Part shown: piece after piece, positions 33,312 to 43,475 of the stretch
Layout of the letters: every line of letters starts with the position of its first letter
Numbering within the stretch: position 1 is the stretch's first letter
Assembly: GCA_006738865.1 (NCBI GenBank)
Contig: AP019701.1
Coordinates: 549,001-613,000, forward strand
Length of the DNA: 64,000 nt
From: Allostella sp. ATCC 35155
Lineage (GTDB): Bacteria > Pseudomonadota > Alphaproteobacteria > ATCC43930 > Allostellaceae
Direction: 5' to 3'
The notes under the pieces: model-generated
The model's database searches: none
Seen by the model: only the letters and a program-made list of their open reading frames with translations
Told to the model about the DNA's origin: nothing
Translations under genes and position numbers: made by a program

Positions 33312-33716
33312 ATGATCGGAATGGTTCTCGTGACCCACGGACGGCTCGCCGACGAATTCGTCGCGGCGCTGGAACATGTCGTGGGGCCTCAGACGAACGT
33401 CGCCTCGGTATGCATCGGCCCCGAGGACGACATGGAACGGCGGCGGCAGGACATCATCGACGCCATCCGGGCAGTCGACGCGGGCGCCGGCGTCGTGCTG
33501 CTGACCGACATGTTCGGCGGCACGCCGTCCAATCTCGCGATCTCGGTCATGGAACCGGGACGCGTCGAGGTCATCGCCGGCGTCAACCTGCCCATGCTGA
33601 TCAAGCTGGCATCGGTGCGGACGGCCCAGAAGCTGCAGCCGGCGGTGAGCGCCGCCCAGGAGGCGGGCCGCAAATACATCAACGTCGCCTCGCAACTGCT
33701 GGCGGAGGGGCGATGA
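33312..33716 (+). CDS. PTS EIIA component, mannose family (regulatory PtsM/EIIA-Man)
   Basis: The 134-residue protein is an EIIA of the mannose-fructose-sorbose family. The phospho-acceptor is His9 in MIGMVLVTHGRLADEF, and VVLLTDMFGGTPSNLA is the conserved active-site strand and loop. No IIB, IIC or IID gene is nearby, so it probably works as a phosphorylation sensor rather than in sugar uptake. Its stop overlaps the HPr start (ATGA). Confidence 0.92.
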   Translation: MIGMVLVTHGRLADEFVAALEHVVGPQTNVASVCIGPEDDMERRRQDIIDAIRAVDAGAGVVLLTDMFGGTPSNLAISVMEPGRVEVIAGVNLPMLIKLASVRTAQKLQPAVSAAQEAGRKYINVASQLLAEGR

Positions 33717-33991
33717 GTGCCGCGCCGGTTCGCCGCACGGTTCTCGTCGTCAACAAGCGTGGACTGCACGCGCGCGCCGCGGCCAAGTTCGTCAAGCTCG
33801 CCGGCGCCTTCCAGGCGGAGATCAATGTCTGCCGCAACGGCACCATGGTGTCGGGCTGCTCGATCATGGGCCTGATGATGCTGGCCGCGGGGCCGGGAAC
33901 CGATCTCACGATCCTCGGCGACGGCGACGGGGCCACCGAGGCGGTCGAGGCGCTGGCCCGGCTGGTGGCGGCGGGTTTCGATGAGGAATGA
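33713..33991 (+). CDS. ptsH: Phosphocarrier protein HPr
   Basis: The 92-residue protein has the EI-dependent phosphorylation site His19 in KRGLHARAAAKFV and the HprK target Ser50 in GCSIMGLMMLAAG, matching His15 and Ser46 of classical HPr. Both inputs are therefore possible, from EI downstream and HprK upstream. The ATG overlaps the EIIA stop by 4 bases and the gene's end overlaps the EI gene by 11 bases, so EIIA, HPr and EI are translated as a coupled set. Confidence 0.94.
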   Translation: MSAAPVRRTVLVVNKRGLHARAAAKFVKLAGAFQAEINVCRNGTMVSGCSIMGLMMLAAGPGTDLTILGDGDGATEAVEALARLVAAGFDEE

Positions 33992-35741
33992 GCGGGGCGA
34001 GCGTGCCCTGACCGGCCTGCCGGTCTCTCCCGGCATCGCGATCGGTCCGCTGCATCTCCACGACCCGGGCGTCGTCTCGGTCCGCGCCTATCCGATTGCC
34101 GGGGATGCGTTGGAAGCCGAGCGGGGGCGGTTCCGCCGCGCCGTCGAGGCCGCGCTGAAGCAGATCGACAAGCTGCGCAGCCGCGCCGAGCTGTTGCCGG
34201 AATCCGCACAGGAGGCGGCCGCTGCCCTGCTCGAGGTCCATCGCCAGATGCTCTCGGGCTCCCGGCTCGTGCGCGGCGTCGACCGGCGCATCCAGGAGAC
34301 GGCGATCAACGCCGAGGCGGCGCTGGAGGCGGAACTGGCGGCGGTCGTCGAGAGCTTCCAGGCCATCGCCGATCCGACGATCCGGTCCCGCGTCGAGGAC
34401 ATCCGCGGCGCCGGCCAGCGGGTCCTGCGCAACCTGACGCAGACGGGCTACCAGTCCTTCGCGCGCGTGCCGGCCGGCTCCATCGTCCTGGCCGAGGAGC
34501 TGACCCCGGCCGACGCCGCCCTCATGGACCCTGCGCGCATCATCGGCTTCGCAGCCGCCATGGGCGGGGTCGAGGGGCACACCGCGATCATGGCGCGCGC
34601 CCTCCACCTGCCGGCCGTGCTCGGCGTCCGCGGCCTGCTCGACGCTGCGGCCGGCGCAGCCACCGTCGTCGTCGACGGCAGCGAGGGGCGGATCGTGTTC
34701 GATCCCGCGCCCGACACGCTGGCGGCCTTTCGCCGGCGCCGCGCCGCCTTCGCGCGCCAGCGCCGCCGCCTCGTCGCGGTCGCGGCGCTGCCGGCGGTCA
34801 CCGACGACGGCGTCGAGATCTCGCTCAACGCCAACATCGACCTGCCGGCCGAGGTCGACGAGGCGCGCGTGCTCGGGGCCGACGGCGTCGGGCTGCTGCG
34901 GACCGAGATCCAGTTCATGAACCGCGACGACCTGCCGGACGAAGAGCAGCAGTACGAGACGCTGCGCGCGGTCGTCGAAGGGCTGGAAGGGCGCACGGTC
35001 ACCATCCGCACGCTCGACATCGGCGGCGACAAGCGGGCGCCCGCGCTGGCGGCGCATTTTCCCGAAGGCCCCAACCCGGCGCTCGGGCTGCGCGCCATCC
35101 GCTATTCGCTGAAGGTGCCGAAGCTGTTCGAGACGCAGGTGGCGGCGATCCTGCGCGCCGGTGCGCACGGCTCGATCCGCATCCTGCTGCCCATGCTGAC
35201 CTCGGTCGGCGAGGTGCGGCAGGCCCGGAACCTGATCCAGCGCGTCGCCCGCCGCCTGCGTCGCCAGGGCGTCGCCATGGCCGACCCGCTGCCGCCGGTC
35301 GGCGCCATGATCGAGACGCCGGCCGCCGCCCTCGGTGCCGACGCGCTCGCCGCGCAATGCGACTTCTTCGCCATCGGCACCAACGACCTCACCATGTACA
35401 CGCTGGCGATCGACCGCAGCGACGAACAGGTGGCGAACCTCTACAACCCCTTCCATCCGGCCGTGCTGCGGCTGATCGCGTTCGCGGTGACCGCCGCCCG
35501 CGAGCGCGGCATTCCGATCAGCGTCTGCGGCGAGATCGCGGGCGATCCGCGCTTCACCGCACTGCTGCTCGGCCTCGGCCTGCGGGAGCTGTCGATGTCG
35601 CCGGGCAGCCTGCCGCGGGTCAAGGAACGGCTGCGCGCGATCGACGCCGCCGAGGCGCAGGGCCTTGCCGCCCGCGCGCTGACCGCCCACGACGCCGCCC
35701 ACGTCATGGTGCTGGTCGAGCACTTCAACGCGGGGCTCTGA
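33981..35741 (+). CDS. ptsI: PTS phosphoenolpyruvate-protein phosphotransferase (EI)
   Basis: The 586-residue enzyme takes phosphate from PEP onto His200 (GGVEGHTAIMARALHLPAV) and passes it to HPr. The N-terminal HPr-binding domain starts TGLPVSPGIAIGPLHLHD, and the C-terminal PEP-binding barrel has GVGLLRTEIQFM, IRTLDIGGDKRAP and the active-site FFAIGTNDLTMYTLAIDR with Cys in SVCGEIAGD. No N-terminal GAF domain is present, so it is EI and not EI-Ntr (PtsP). Its end overlaps the convergent ispE by 17 bases. Confidence 0.94.
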   Translation: MRNERGERALTGLPVSPGIAIGPLHLHDPGVVSVRAYPIAGDALEAERGRFRRAVEAALKQIDKLRSRAELLPESAQEAAAALLEVHRQMLSGSRLVRGVDRRIQETAINAEAALEAELAAVVESFQAIADPTIRSRVEDIRGAGQRVLRNLTQTGYQSFARVPAGSIVLAEELTPADAALMDPARIIGFAAAMGGVEGHTAIMARALHLPAVLGVRGLLDAAAGAATVVVDGSEGRIVFDPAPDTLAAFRRRRAAFARQRRRLVAVAALPAVTDDGVEISLNANIDLPAEVDEARVLGADGVGLLRTEIQFMNRDDLPDEEQQYETLRAVVEGLEGRTVTIRTLDIGGDKRAPALAAHFPEGPNPALGLRAIRYSLKVPKLFETQVAAILRAGAHGSIRILLPMLTSVGEVRQARNLIQRVARRLRRQGVAMADPLPPVGAMIETPAAALGADALAAQCDFFAIGTNDLTMYTLAIDRSDEQVANLYNPFHPAVLRLIAFAVTAARERGIPISVCGEIAGDPRFTALLLGLGLRELSMSPGSLPRVKERLRAIDAAEAQGLAARALTAHDAAHVMVLVEHFNAGL

Positions 35742-36615
35742 GGCCTTCCAGCACCGTCGGACGGATCCACCAGCCGGGATGTCGGCGCCGCAGCCGGCCG
35801 GCTGCCCGGCTGAGCGCGGTGCCCTGGTCGAAGATGGCGAAGCAGGTGGCGCCGCTGCCGGACATGCGGGCGAGGCGGCAGCCGGGCAGGTACGAGAGCG
35901 CCGCCAGCACGGCCCCGACTTCGGGCGCGAGCGTGGCGGCGGCGTCCGCCAGGTCGTTGCCGGTTTCGGCGAGCGCGCGGAGCAGCGGTTCCGGCGCGGC
36001 GGTGGGTAGCGCCGGCAGCGGCTCGCGCCAGGCGCCGGTGCGGGCGCGGAAGACGTCCGGCGTGGCGAGTGGTCGGCGCGGATTGACAAGGAGGATCGGC
36101 AGCGCCGGAAATGCGGGGCAGGGGGTCAGCCGGTCGCCGACGCCCGCGATGCGTGCGGGACCACCGGCGAGGCACATCGGCACGTCGGCGCCGAGCCCGC
36201 GGGCGATCTCCTCGAGGTCGAGCGCGGCCGGCGCGCGCCACAGGCGCGCCAGGGCGCGCAGTACGGCGGCAGCGTCACTGGAGCCGCCGCCGAGGCCGGC
36301 CGCCACCGGCACGCGCTTTTCGAGCCGGATGGCCGCGCCGGGCGCACCCAGCATCCGGGCGCGCAGCGCCGTCGCGGCCGAGAGCGCGAGGTTGCCATCG
36401 CCCGGCGGCACCGCCTCGGCGAACGGACCGCCGACCGACAGCGAAAGTCGATCGGCCAGCCGCACGGCGATGCGGTCGCCGAAGCGGGTGAACGCGACCA
36501 GTCCGTCCAGCAGGTGATAGCCGTCGGTGCGGCGGCCGGTCAGATGCAGGAAGAGATTGACCTTGGCCGGTGCGCGTTCGCGGATCGTGCGTGGCGTGCG
36601 GCCGTCAGCCGCCAT
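35725..36615 (-). CDS. ispE: 4-diphosphocytidyl-2-C-methyl-D-erythritol kinase
   Basis: The 296-residue GHMP-family kinase catalyses the ATP-dependent step of the MEP isoprenoid pathway. It begins RERAPAKVNLFLHLTGRR, with the catalytic Lys, and DGYHLLDGLVAFTRFGD follows; the ATP-binding loop is PVAAGLGGGSSDAAAVLRAL. The C-terminal MSGSGATCFAIFD motif completes the family pattern. It overlaps the upstream TPR gene by 11 bases and converges on ptsI with a 17-base overlap of the coding ends. Confidence 0.94.
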   Translation of the reverse strand: MAADGRTPRTIRERAPAKVNLFLHLTGRRTDGYHLLDGLVAFTRFGDRIAVRLADRLSLSVGGPFAEAVPPGDGNLALSAATALRARMLGAPGAAIRLEKRVPVAAGLGGGSSDAAAVLRALARLWRAPAALDLEEIARGLGADVPMCLAGGPARIAGVGDRLTPCPAFPALPILLVNPRRPLATPDVFRARTGAWREPLPALPTAAPEPLLRALAETGNDLADAAATLAPEVGAVLAALSYLPGCRLARMSGSGATCFAIFDQGTALSRAAGRLRRRHPGWWIRPTVLEGLRAPR

Positions 36616-38416
36616 TCGGCGGCTTGCCGGCGGGGTCGAGCCCGCGGCTGACCTTCTCCTCGATCGGCTTCACCTGATCGGCTTCCGGCTTCAGCGTCAG
36701 GGCGCGCTGCCACTGCACGCGCGCCTCCTGGCGCCGGCCGGTCCGCCAGTAGGCGTCGCCGAGATGGTCGTTGATCACCGCGTCCAGCGGCCTCAACTCG
36801 ACGGCGCGCTCCAGTTCCTTCACCGCCTCCTCGAACCGGCCCATCCGGTACATGACCCAGCCCAGGCTGTCGACGATGTAACCGTCCTCGGGCCGGAGCT
36901 CGACCGCCTTGCGCAGCATGGCGAGCGAGCGTTCGAGGTTGAGGCCGCGATCGACCCAGGAATAGGCGAGGTAGTTGAGGACGTAGGGCTGGTCCGGCTG
37001 CAGCTCGAGCGCCTTGAGGAAATCGGCCTCGGCCCGGTCCCACATCTTTGACCGCTCCAGCGCGATGCCGCGCGAATAGAGCGCCGACCAGTGGCGCTGC
37101 TCGACCTCGGGAATGCGGGACATGCCCTGGTCATAGGCGGCGACCGCCTCGCCGAAGCGCGAGCGCGCGCGCAGGATGTCGCCCAGCCGCAGCGCCGCCT
37201 CCGGCCGGTCGGCGCGCTCCTCGATCAGCTTGCGCAGCTCCGCCACCGCCTCGTCGGCGCGGTCCATGCGGTCCAGTGCGGAGGCCGCGCGCAGTCGCGC
37301 CGACCAGCGGAGCGGCGAATCCTCGGCGACCTCCAGATAGATCCTCCGTGCGGCGGCCGGCTGGTCGTAATCCTCGAAGAGGTCCGCCAGCAGCATCTGC
37401 GCCAGCACGTGCCGCGGCTGGAGCGCGAGCGTCAGCCGGATCACGATGAGCGCCAGGTCGCGGGACTGCGGCTGGTTGGCGGCCGTCGCGACGTCGAACA
37501 GGGCCTCGGCCAGTCCCGACCGGGCGTCCCCGACCAGCGGCGGGACGTTCGTCTGCTTGGCGGCGACCTGTTTCTGTTCGGTCTGCAGCAATTCGGCCTC
37601 GCCGCTGGCCTCGGCGAAGCCACCGAGCGCCGCGACGGCATCCTCGAACTTGCCCTGCCGGACCAGGAAATTGACGTAGAGCCGGGTCACGCGGAGGTTG
37701 CCCGGCGCCGCCGCGACGGCGACGCGGTAGCGCTCGCCGGCCTCGGCCGCGCGGTCGGCACGGTCGAGGACGAGCGCGCCCTGCAGGGCGACGACGGCCT
37801 GGAGGGCGGGCTGCGCGCGCAGCGGATCGAGGGCGGCGAGCGCCGGGTCGAAGCGGCCGGCGCCCACATCGATCCAGGTCCGGACCAGCGGGATGACCAG
37901 CCGGTTGATGCCGCCCTCCGGCATCCGCTGCAGGAACGCCAGGGCCGCGGCATGCTCGCCACGGCCGACGGCGTCGACCGCCAGGGCGAGGTTGGCGAGA
38001 CCGACCGCCGGGCTCACGGCCACGATGGCCTGCGCCAGGGGCACGGCTTCGGCCATGCGGCCCTCGCCGACCAGCAGCTGAAAGGCCCGCATGCGCAGCC
38101 CCGGGTCGCCGGGGTCGGCGGCCAGCGCCTTCAGGATCCGGTCGGCAGCTTCCCCGAAATCATGCTGGCGCTGGGCGTGAAGGCCGCCGAGGTAGGCGCC
38201 GGTCGCCGTGGCGCGGGGTTCCTCCTTCGCCGCCGCCAGCGCCGCGCGGACCTCGGGATCGAGTTCGGCGCGGTCGGAGGCCAGCGCACCGCCCGTCGCT
38301 GTCAGCCCGACCGCCAGCCAAGCTGCCAGAGCAATACCGCACGCGCGGGCGCGAGCCCCGCCCCGGCTGCGGATGGGCGGGCGTCGGCCGGATCGTGTGG
38401 ACGGGGCAACGGGCAT
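36605..38416 (-). CDS. Tetratricopeptide-repeat protein, exported
   Basis: The 603-residue product has an N-terminal basic region and hydrophobic stretch (ACGIALAAWLAVGLTATGG, cleavage near residue 47) indicating export. The remainder is a long array of TPR units; the C-terminal ones are canonical, for example LYSRGIALERSKMWDRAEADFLKALEL and DSLGWVMYRMGRFEEAVKELERAVEL. Such proteins upstream of ispE are common in alphaproteobacteria and are scaffolds of unknown partner, likely in the periplasm or attached to the outer membrane. Its stop lies inside ispE, and ETF-QO is 12 bases upstream on the same strand. Confidence 0.85.
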   Translation of the reverse strand: MPVAPSTRSGRRPPIRSRGGARARACGIALAAWLAVGLTATGGALASDRAELDPEVRAALAAAKEEPRATATGAYLGGLHAQRQHDFGEAADRILKALAADPGDPGLRMRAFQLLVGEGRMAEAVPLAQAIVAVSPAVGLANLALAVDAVGRGEHAAALAFLQRMPEGGINRLVIPLVRTWIDVGAGRFDPALAALDPLRAQPALQAVVALQGALVLDRADRAAEAGERYRVAVAAAPGNLRVTRLYVNFLVRQGKFEDAVAALGGFAEASGEAELLQTEQKQVAAKQTNVPPLVGDARSGLAEALFDVATAANQPQSRDLALIVIRLTLALQPRHVLAQMLLADLFEDYDQPAAARRIYLEVAEDSPLRWSARLRAASALDRMDRADEAVAELRKLIEERADRPEAALRLGDILRARSRFGEAVAAYDQGMSRIPEVEQRHWSALYSRGIALERSKMWDRAEADFLKALELQPDQPYVLNYLAYSWVDRGLNLERSLAMLRKAVELRPEDGYIVDSLGWVMYRMGRFEEAVKELERAVELRPLDAVINDHLGDAYWRTGRRQEARVQWQRALTLKPEADQVKPIEEKVSRGLDPAGKPPNGG

Positions 38417-38428
38417 CGCGATCGGTCC

Positions 38429-40063
38429 TCACATGTTCGGGTAGTTGGGCCCGCCGCCTCCCTGCGGGACGACCCAGTTGATGTTCTGGGTCGGATCCTT
38501 GATGTCGCACGTCTTGCAGTGGACGCAGTTCTGCGCGTTGATCTGCAGCCGCGGGGCGTCGCCTTCGCCGTCCCGGACGATCTCGTAGACGCCGGCCGGG
38601 CAGTAGCGCTGCTCCGGCGCGTCGTAGAGCGCCAGATTGTGCGCGACCGGGATCGACGGATCGAGCAGCTGCAGATGGACCGGCTGGTCCTCCTCGTGAT
38701 TGGTGTTCGAGACGAATACCGAAGACAGCTTGTCGAAGGTCACCTTGCCGTCGGGCTTGGGATAGTCGATGCGCGGCGCCTCGCTCGCCTTCTTCAGCGA
38801 TTCGTGGTCGGCGTGATGGTGGAAGGTCCACGGCGCCTTGCCGCGGAAGAGATAGGTATCGAGCGCCGAATAGACCAGCCCGCCATAGAGCCCGTAGCGG
38901 AAGGACGGGCGGATGTTGCGGACGCCGTGCAGCTCCTCCCAGACCCAGCTGCGGCGCAGGCGCTCGGGATAGGCCGTCAGTTCGCGCGGGCCGTCCTCGG
39001 CAGAAAGCGCGTCGTAGACCGCCTCCGCCGCCTCCATGGCCGACTTCATGGCGGTATGGGTGCCCTTGATCTTGGGCACGTTGAGGAATCCGGCGGCGCA
39101 GCCGATGATCAGGCCGCCGGGGAAGGTCAGCTTCGGAATCGACTGCAGTCCGCCCTCGTTGATGGCGCGTGCGCCATAGGCGACGCGGCGGCCGCTCTCG
39201 AAGATCGGCCGCATCGCCGGGTGCGTCTTGAAGCGCTGCATCTCGTCGAAGGGGCTGAGATGCGGGTTCCAGTAGTCCAGCCCGATGACGAAGCCGACCG
39301 CCACCTGGTTGTTCTCCAGGTGATAGAGGAAGGAGCCGCCATAGGTCTTGTGGTCGAGCGGCCAGCCGATCGTATGGACGATCGTGCCCTGGCGGTGCAC
39401 GGCGGGGTCGACCTCCCACAGTTCCTTGATGCCGATGCCGAAGGTCTGCGGATCGACGCCGTCGCGCAGCGCGTAGCGCGCGAAGAGCGTCTTGGTCAGC
39501 GAGCCGCGCACGCCCTCGGCGAAGATCGTCTGGCGGCCGCGCAGTTCGACGCCGGGCTCATGGGCGGCCGTCGGCTTGCCGTCGCGGCCGATGCCCATGT
39601 CGCCGGTGGCGACGCCGACCACGGCCCCGTCCTCGTCATAGAGGACTTCGGCGGCGGCGAAGCCGGGGTAGATCTCGACGCCCAGCGCCTCGGCCTGGCC
39701 GGCCAGCCAGCGGCAGAAATTGCCGAGGCTGATGATGTAGTTGCCGTGGTTGTTCATCTGCGGCGGCGTCGGCAGGCGGCGCGCCGCGCGTTCCGTCAGG
39801 AAGAGGAAGCGATCCTCGCCGGCGGGGGTGTTGAGCGGCGCCCCGCGCTCCTGCCAGTCGGGAAAGAGTTCGTTCAGCGCCCGCGGTTCGAGCACCGCCC
39901 CGGAGAGGATGTGGGCGCCGATCTCCGACCCCTTCTCGATGACGCACACCGAGAGTTCGTGCCCGCGCTCGGCCGAGAGCTGTTTCAGCCGGATGGCCGC
40001 GGTCAGGCCGGAAGGGCCGCCGCCGACGATCACGACATCGTACTCCATCGCCTCGCGCTGCAT
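38429..40063 (-). CDS. Electron transfer flavoprotein-ubiquinone oxidoreductase
   Basis: The 544-residue enzyme passes electrons from ETF, loaded by acyl-CoA and amine dehydrogenases, to ubiquinone at the inner membrane. It has an N-terminal FAD motif ([20 protein letters not shown]), the [20 protein letters not shown] substrate/quinone region and a C-terminal 4Fe-4S ferredoxin site ([19 protein letters not shown]) with the final PNYPNM. A start five codons in (MEYDVV) is possible. It presumably heads a transcript with the TPR gene and ispE. Its presence fits the fatty-acid-type CoA ligase elsewhere in the window. Confidence 0.95.
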   Translation of the reverse strand: MQREAMEYDVVIVGGGPSGLTAAIRLKQLSAERGHELSVCVIEKGSEIGAHILSGAVLEPRALNELFPDWQERGAPLNTPAGEDRFLFLTERAARRLPTPPQMNNHGNYIISLGNFCRWLAGQAEALGVEIYPGFAAAEVLYDEDGAVVGVATGDMGIGRDGKPTAAHEPGVELRGRQTIFAEGVRGSLTKTLFARYALRDGVDPQTFGIGIKELWEVDPAVHRQGTIVHTIGWPLDHKTYGGSFLYHLENNQVAVGFVIGLDYWNPHLSPFDEMQRFKTHPAMRPIFESGRRVAYGARAINEGGLQSIPKLTFPGGLIIGCAAGFLNVPKIKGTHTAMKSAMEAAEAVYDALSAEDGPRELTAYPERLRRSWVWEELHGVRNIRPSFRYGLYGGLVYSALDTYLFRGKAPWTFHHHADHESLKKASEAPRIDYPKPDGKVTFDKLSSVFVSNTNHEEDQPVHLQLLDPSIPVAHNLALYDAPEQRYCPAGVYEIVRDGEGDAPRLQINAQNCVHCKTCDIKDPTQNINWVVPQGGGGPNYPNM

Positions 40064-40138
40064 GTCGGGAGAACTCCGGCCGGTGGGGTGAAGCCCGCGC
40101 TTCTGTCACAGAAATACGGCAAATGCTAGGCTTGCGCC

Positions 40139-40978
40139 ATGGATGCGGAGCAAGCCCTGGCCCTGTTGCGGTGGCAGATCGCGATCGGCGCGGACGAGGC
40201 GATCGAGCCGGTCGCGCCGGACCGTACCCGTCCGGCGCCGCTGCCCGAAACCCCCGACAACCGGGCGGCCCCGGCAAGGGCCGCTCCGGTCCGGCCCATG
40301 GCCGCCGGCACATCGACGGCGCCGGGCGGGGCGGCCGTGCTTCCGCTGCGTCGTCCGCCGGTGCCGGGCGCGCCCGGCCTGTCGTCGGCGGAGGTCGCGG
40401 CGGCGGCGGCGAGCCTGGAGGAACTGGCGGCGGCGATGGCCGGCTTCGAAGGTTGCGCGCTGCGGCAGACCGCGACCAACCTCGTCTTCGCCGACGGTAA
40501 CCCCGAGGCCCGGGTCATGCTGATCGGCGAGGCGCCGGGCGCCGACGAGGACCGGCTGGGCAAGCCCTTCGTCGGCGTCAGCGGCCGTCTTCTCGACCGG
40601 ATGCTGGCGGCGATCGGCCTCGGCCGCAATTCTGCCTACATTACGAATATCCTGCCGTGGCGGCCGCCGGGAAACCGGAAGCCGACCGCCGCCGAGATCG
40701 CCATGTGCATGCCGTTCGTGCGGCGCCATGTCGAACTCGTCGCGCCGGAGATCCTGGTCTTCGTCGGCGGCACATCGGCTTCGGCGATGCTCGATCGCAG
40801 CGAAGGGATCATGCGCCTGCGCGGCCGCTGGTTCCAATATCGGACAGAGCAGTCGAGCAAAACGATCGACGCTATCAGTATATTCCATCCTGCCTTTCTG
40901 CTCCGCTCGCCCGGGCAGAAACGAGAGGCGTGGAGAGACTTGATGATGATCCGGGAGCGCCTCGTAACTCCCAATTGA
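40139..40978 (+). CDS. Uracil-DNA glycosylase, family 4 (Fe-S) type
   Basis: The 279-residue protein removes uracil from DNA. Its catalytic core contains GEAPGADEDRLGKPFVGVSG (motif 1 GEAPG), ITNILPWRPPGNRKPTAAEI and a C-terminal YQSISIFHPAFLL-like HPAF motif (SIFHPAFLLRSPGQ). Cysteines in FEGCALRQTATN and AMCMPFVRRH fit iron-sulfur ligands, although the first has only one Cys instead of CxxC, as in other alphaproteobacterial members. About 85 low-complexity Ala/Pro-rich residues precede the core. Divergent from ETF-QO. Confidence 0.9.
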   Translation: MDAEQALALLRWQIAIGADEAIEPVAPDRTRPAPLPETPDNRAAPARAAPVRPMAAGTSTAPGGAAVLPLRRPPVPGAPGLSSAEVAAAAASLEELAAAMAGFEGCALRQTATNLVFADGNPEARVMLIGEAPGADEDRLGKPFVGVSGRLLDRMLAAIGLGRNSAYITNILPWRPPGNRKPTAAEIAMCMPFVRRHVELVAPEILVFVGGTSASAMLDRSEGIMRLRGRWFQYRTEQSSKTIDAISIFHPAFLLRSPGQKREAWRDLMMIRERLVTPN

Positions 40979-41082
40979 AAACTCATAAAACCAATATGTT
41001 GCGATAGTTTTCCACAGGAAACTGTATCGGCGGCGCACGAAACTTCTTGCCCCGGTCGGATTGCCGAACTATTCGGCGATCA

Positions 41083-42939
41083 ATGTCCGGTTTCCTGTCA
41101 GCGGCTCCCCCGGCCCGCCGGCATGGACCAGCGGTGGCGCTCGCGCTGTCCGCCGGTATCCTGCTCGCCTCGGGATCGTCCGCATCCGCCCGCCCGGATG
41201 AACTGCACTCCATCGCCCCGACGCCGCGTGCGTCGGAAGCGCGTGGAGCGCACGGCCTGCCCCAGATGCTGGGGCCGGCCGACATCCAGGGCTATCGCCG
41301 TGCCTTCGCCGCCATGCGCGAAGGGTCGTTCGCAGAAGCCGAACGCGCGGCCTCCACCATCGCCAACGAGATCCTGCTGGGTCATCTCGAAGCCGTCCGC
41401 CTGCTGCATCGCGATCATCGGTCGAGCTATCGCGAACTGTCCGATTGGCTGAAGCGGTACGCCGACCATCCGGCGGCCGGCACCCTCCACGCGCTCGGCG
41501 TGAAACGGCGCGGCCGCAACCCGGTTCCGCACGCCCCCGAGCCGCCGGTGTCGGAGGGCATGTTCGATCTGTTCGACAGCGCATCCCTGCTCGAGACGGG
41601 CGACCACCGTCCCGCCGTCGGCGAGGCCGAGCGCCCGCGCGAGGTGCGCGGCCGCCTGTTGGGCGTGCGCCAGCGGGTGCGGCAGCTGCTCGGCAAGGGC
41701 GACTTCGAGGCGGCGGAACGCGCGCTGACCGCGGCCGAGAAGCGCAGCCTCGCCGATGGCGACCGGGAACTGATCCAGGGTGACATCGCGCGCTACGCCT
41801 TCCTCGCCGGCCGTGACGATGTCGCGGTGGCCGCCGTTGCGGATGACGGCACCGGCGCGGTCACCGCGCACTGGTTCGCCGGGCTCGCGGCCTGGCGCCT
41901 GGAGCGGCCGGTGCTGGCCGCCCGGCACTTCGACGCGGTCGCCAAGGCGCCGGACCTGTCGGGCTGGATGACCGCAGCCGGGGCGTTCTGGGCGGCGCGC
42001 GCCCATCGCGCGGTCGGCGCCGGCGATGCCGCCCATGCGGCGCTGCGCATCGCGGCCGAACATCCGATCACCTTCTACGGGCAGCTCGCCCGCCGCCAGC
42101 TCGGCGACATCGCGATCTATGGCGACGGCAACGACCGGCCGGAGATCGAGGTCGAGAGCCTGATCGTGGTGCCGGCGATGCGCCGCGCCATCGCGCTCGT
42201 GGAGGTCGGCGAGACGGCGCTGGCGATCGACGAACTGGTCGCGGTGGCCCGGTCGGCCCCGACCGCGATCGCCGATTCCGTCGTCGCCTTCGCCCGCGCG
42301 ACGGGGCTCGGCGGTGCGGTGCCGCGGATCACCGCCGCCATCCGCGAGGCCGAGGGGGCGCTCTTCGACGACGCCATGTACCCGATGCCGCGCTGGGCGC
42401 CGGAGGGCGGCTTCACCGTCGACCGCGCCCTGATCTTCGCCATCATCAAGCAGGAATCCAACTTCCGGAACCACCTGGTCAGCCCGGCGGGCGCCCAGGG
42501 GCTGATGCAGATCATGCCGAAGACGGCGGCCTTCATCGGCCCGGACAGCCTGCGCGGGCGCGATCTCCACGATCCCGGGGTCAACCTCGCCGTCGGCCAG
42601 CGCTACATCCGTCACCTGCTGGAGCAGGAGCCGGTGCGCGGCAACCTCGTCTTCACCGTCGCCGCCTACAATGGCGGCCTCGGGCGGGTCAGCCGCTGGC
42701 TCCAGGAGATCCGCCACGACGACGATCCGCTGCTCTTCATGGAGGCGATCCCGATCGCCGAGACGCGGCAATTCGTCGAGCGGGTGATCGCCGCCATGTG
42801 GGTCTATCAGCGGCGCCTCGGCGACCGGACCGCGACCCTGGAGGCGGTTGCCGCAGGGGAATGGCCGGTGTATGGCTCGGCCCCGGACGTCGAGCGTCCG
42901 ACCGTCGCCAGCACCGAGGGATCCCGTGCCCAAGATTGA
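41083..42939 (+). CDS. Soluble lytic murein transglycosylase (Slt family)
   Basis: The 618-residue protein has an export signal near the N terminus ([19 protein letters not shown]), a long helical superhelix like the doughnut of Slt70, and a C-terminal lysozyme-like domain: [20 protein letters not shown] with catalytic Glu458, then [22 protein letters not shown] and [17 protein letters not shown]. It cleaves the glycan strands of peptidoglycan with 1,6-anhydro products. The ATG at 41083 has no clear ribosome binding site; a TTG 36 bases upstream is possible. The last 14 bases overlap moaB. Confidence 0.92.
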   Translation: MSGFLSAAPPARRHGPAVALALSAGILLASGSSASARPDELHSIAPTPRASEARGAHGLPQMLGPADIQGYRRAFAAMREGSFAEAERAASTIANEILLGHLEAVRLLHRDHRSSYRELSDWLKRYADHPAAGTLHALGVKRRGRNPVPHAPEPPVSEGMFDLFDSASLLETGDHRPAVGEAERPREVRGRLLGVRQRVRQLLGKGDFEAAERALTAAEKRSLADGDRELIQGDIARYAFLAGRDDVAVAAVADDGTGAVTAHWFAGLAAWRLERPVLAARHFDAVAKAPDLSGWMTAAGAFWAARAHRAVGAGDAAHAALRIAAEHPITFYGQLARRQLGDIAIYGDGNDRPEIEVESLIVVPAMRRAIALVEVGETALAIDELVAVARSAPTAIADSVVAFARATGLGGAVPRITAAIREAEGALFDDAMYPMPRWAPEGGFTVDRALIFAIIKQESNFRNHLVSPAGAQGLMQIMPKTAAFIGPDSLRGRDLHDPGVNLAVGQRYIRHLLEQEPVRGNLVFTVAAYNGGLGRVSRWLQEIRHDDDPLLFMEAIPIAETRQFVERVIAAMWVYQRRLGDRTATLEAVAAGEWPVYGSAPDVERPTVASTEGSRAQD

Positions 42940-43468
42940 CGAGAGCCGTCCCTTCCTCGCGGTCAACGTCGCCATCCTGACGGTCTCGGACACGCGGACC
43001 GAGGCCGACGACCGATCCGGCGACACGCTGGCCGGACTGGCCGCCGCCGACGGCCATCGGGTCGTCGCGCGGCGCATCGTCCGCGACGAGCAAGCGGCGA
43101 TCGTGGCGCAGCTGCGGGAGTGGATCGCCGATCCGGCGGTCGATGTCGTCGTCTCGACCGGCGGCACCGGCGTCACCGGCCGCGACGTCACCCCGGAGGC
43201 CTTCGAATCCGTCTTCGAGAAGCGGATCGACGGCTTCGGCGAACTGTTCCGCTGGCTGAGCTACGCCAAGATCGGCACCTCGACGATCCAGTCGCGGGCG
43301 ACCGGTGGCGTCGCCGGCGGCACCTATCTCTTCGCCCTGCCGGGTTCGCCCGGGGCCTGTCGCGACGGCTGGGAAGGGATCCTGCGGGCCCAGCTCGACA
43401 ACCGCCACCGGCCCTGCAACCTGGTCGAGCTGATGCCGCGCCTGCTGGAGCACCAGAAGGCTTCCTGA
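42926..43468 (+). CDS. moaB: Molybdenum cofactor biosynthesis protein B
   Basis: The 180-residue protein has the MoaB/Mog fold: [19 protein letters not shown] at the start, the nucleotide-binding [20 protein letters not shown] and the C-terminal [18 protein letters not shown]. It is involved in adenylylation or handling of molybdopterin. It starts with GTG, supported by GAGGG seven bases upstream, inside the last codons of the transglycosylase gene. No other molybdenum cofactor gene is in the window. Confidence 0.92.
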   Translation: MPKIDESRPFLAVNVAILTVSDTRTEADDRSGDTLAGLAAADGHRVVARRIVRDEQAAIVAQLREWIADPAVDVVVSTGGTGVTGRDVTPEAFESVFEKRIDGFGELFRWLSYAKIGTSTIQSRATGGVAGGTYLFALPGSPGACRDGWEGILRAQLDNRHRPCNLVELMPRLLEHQKAS

Positions 43469-43475
43469 GCCGGCC

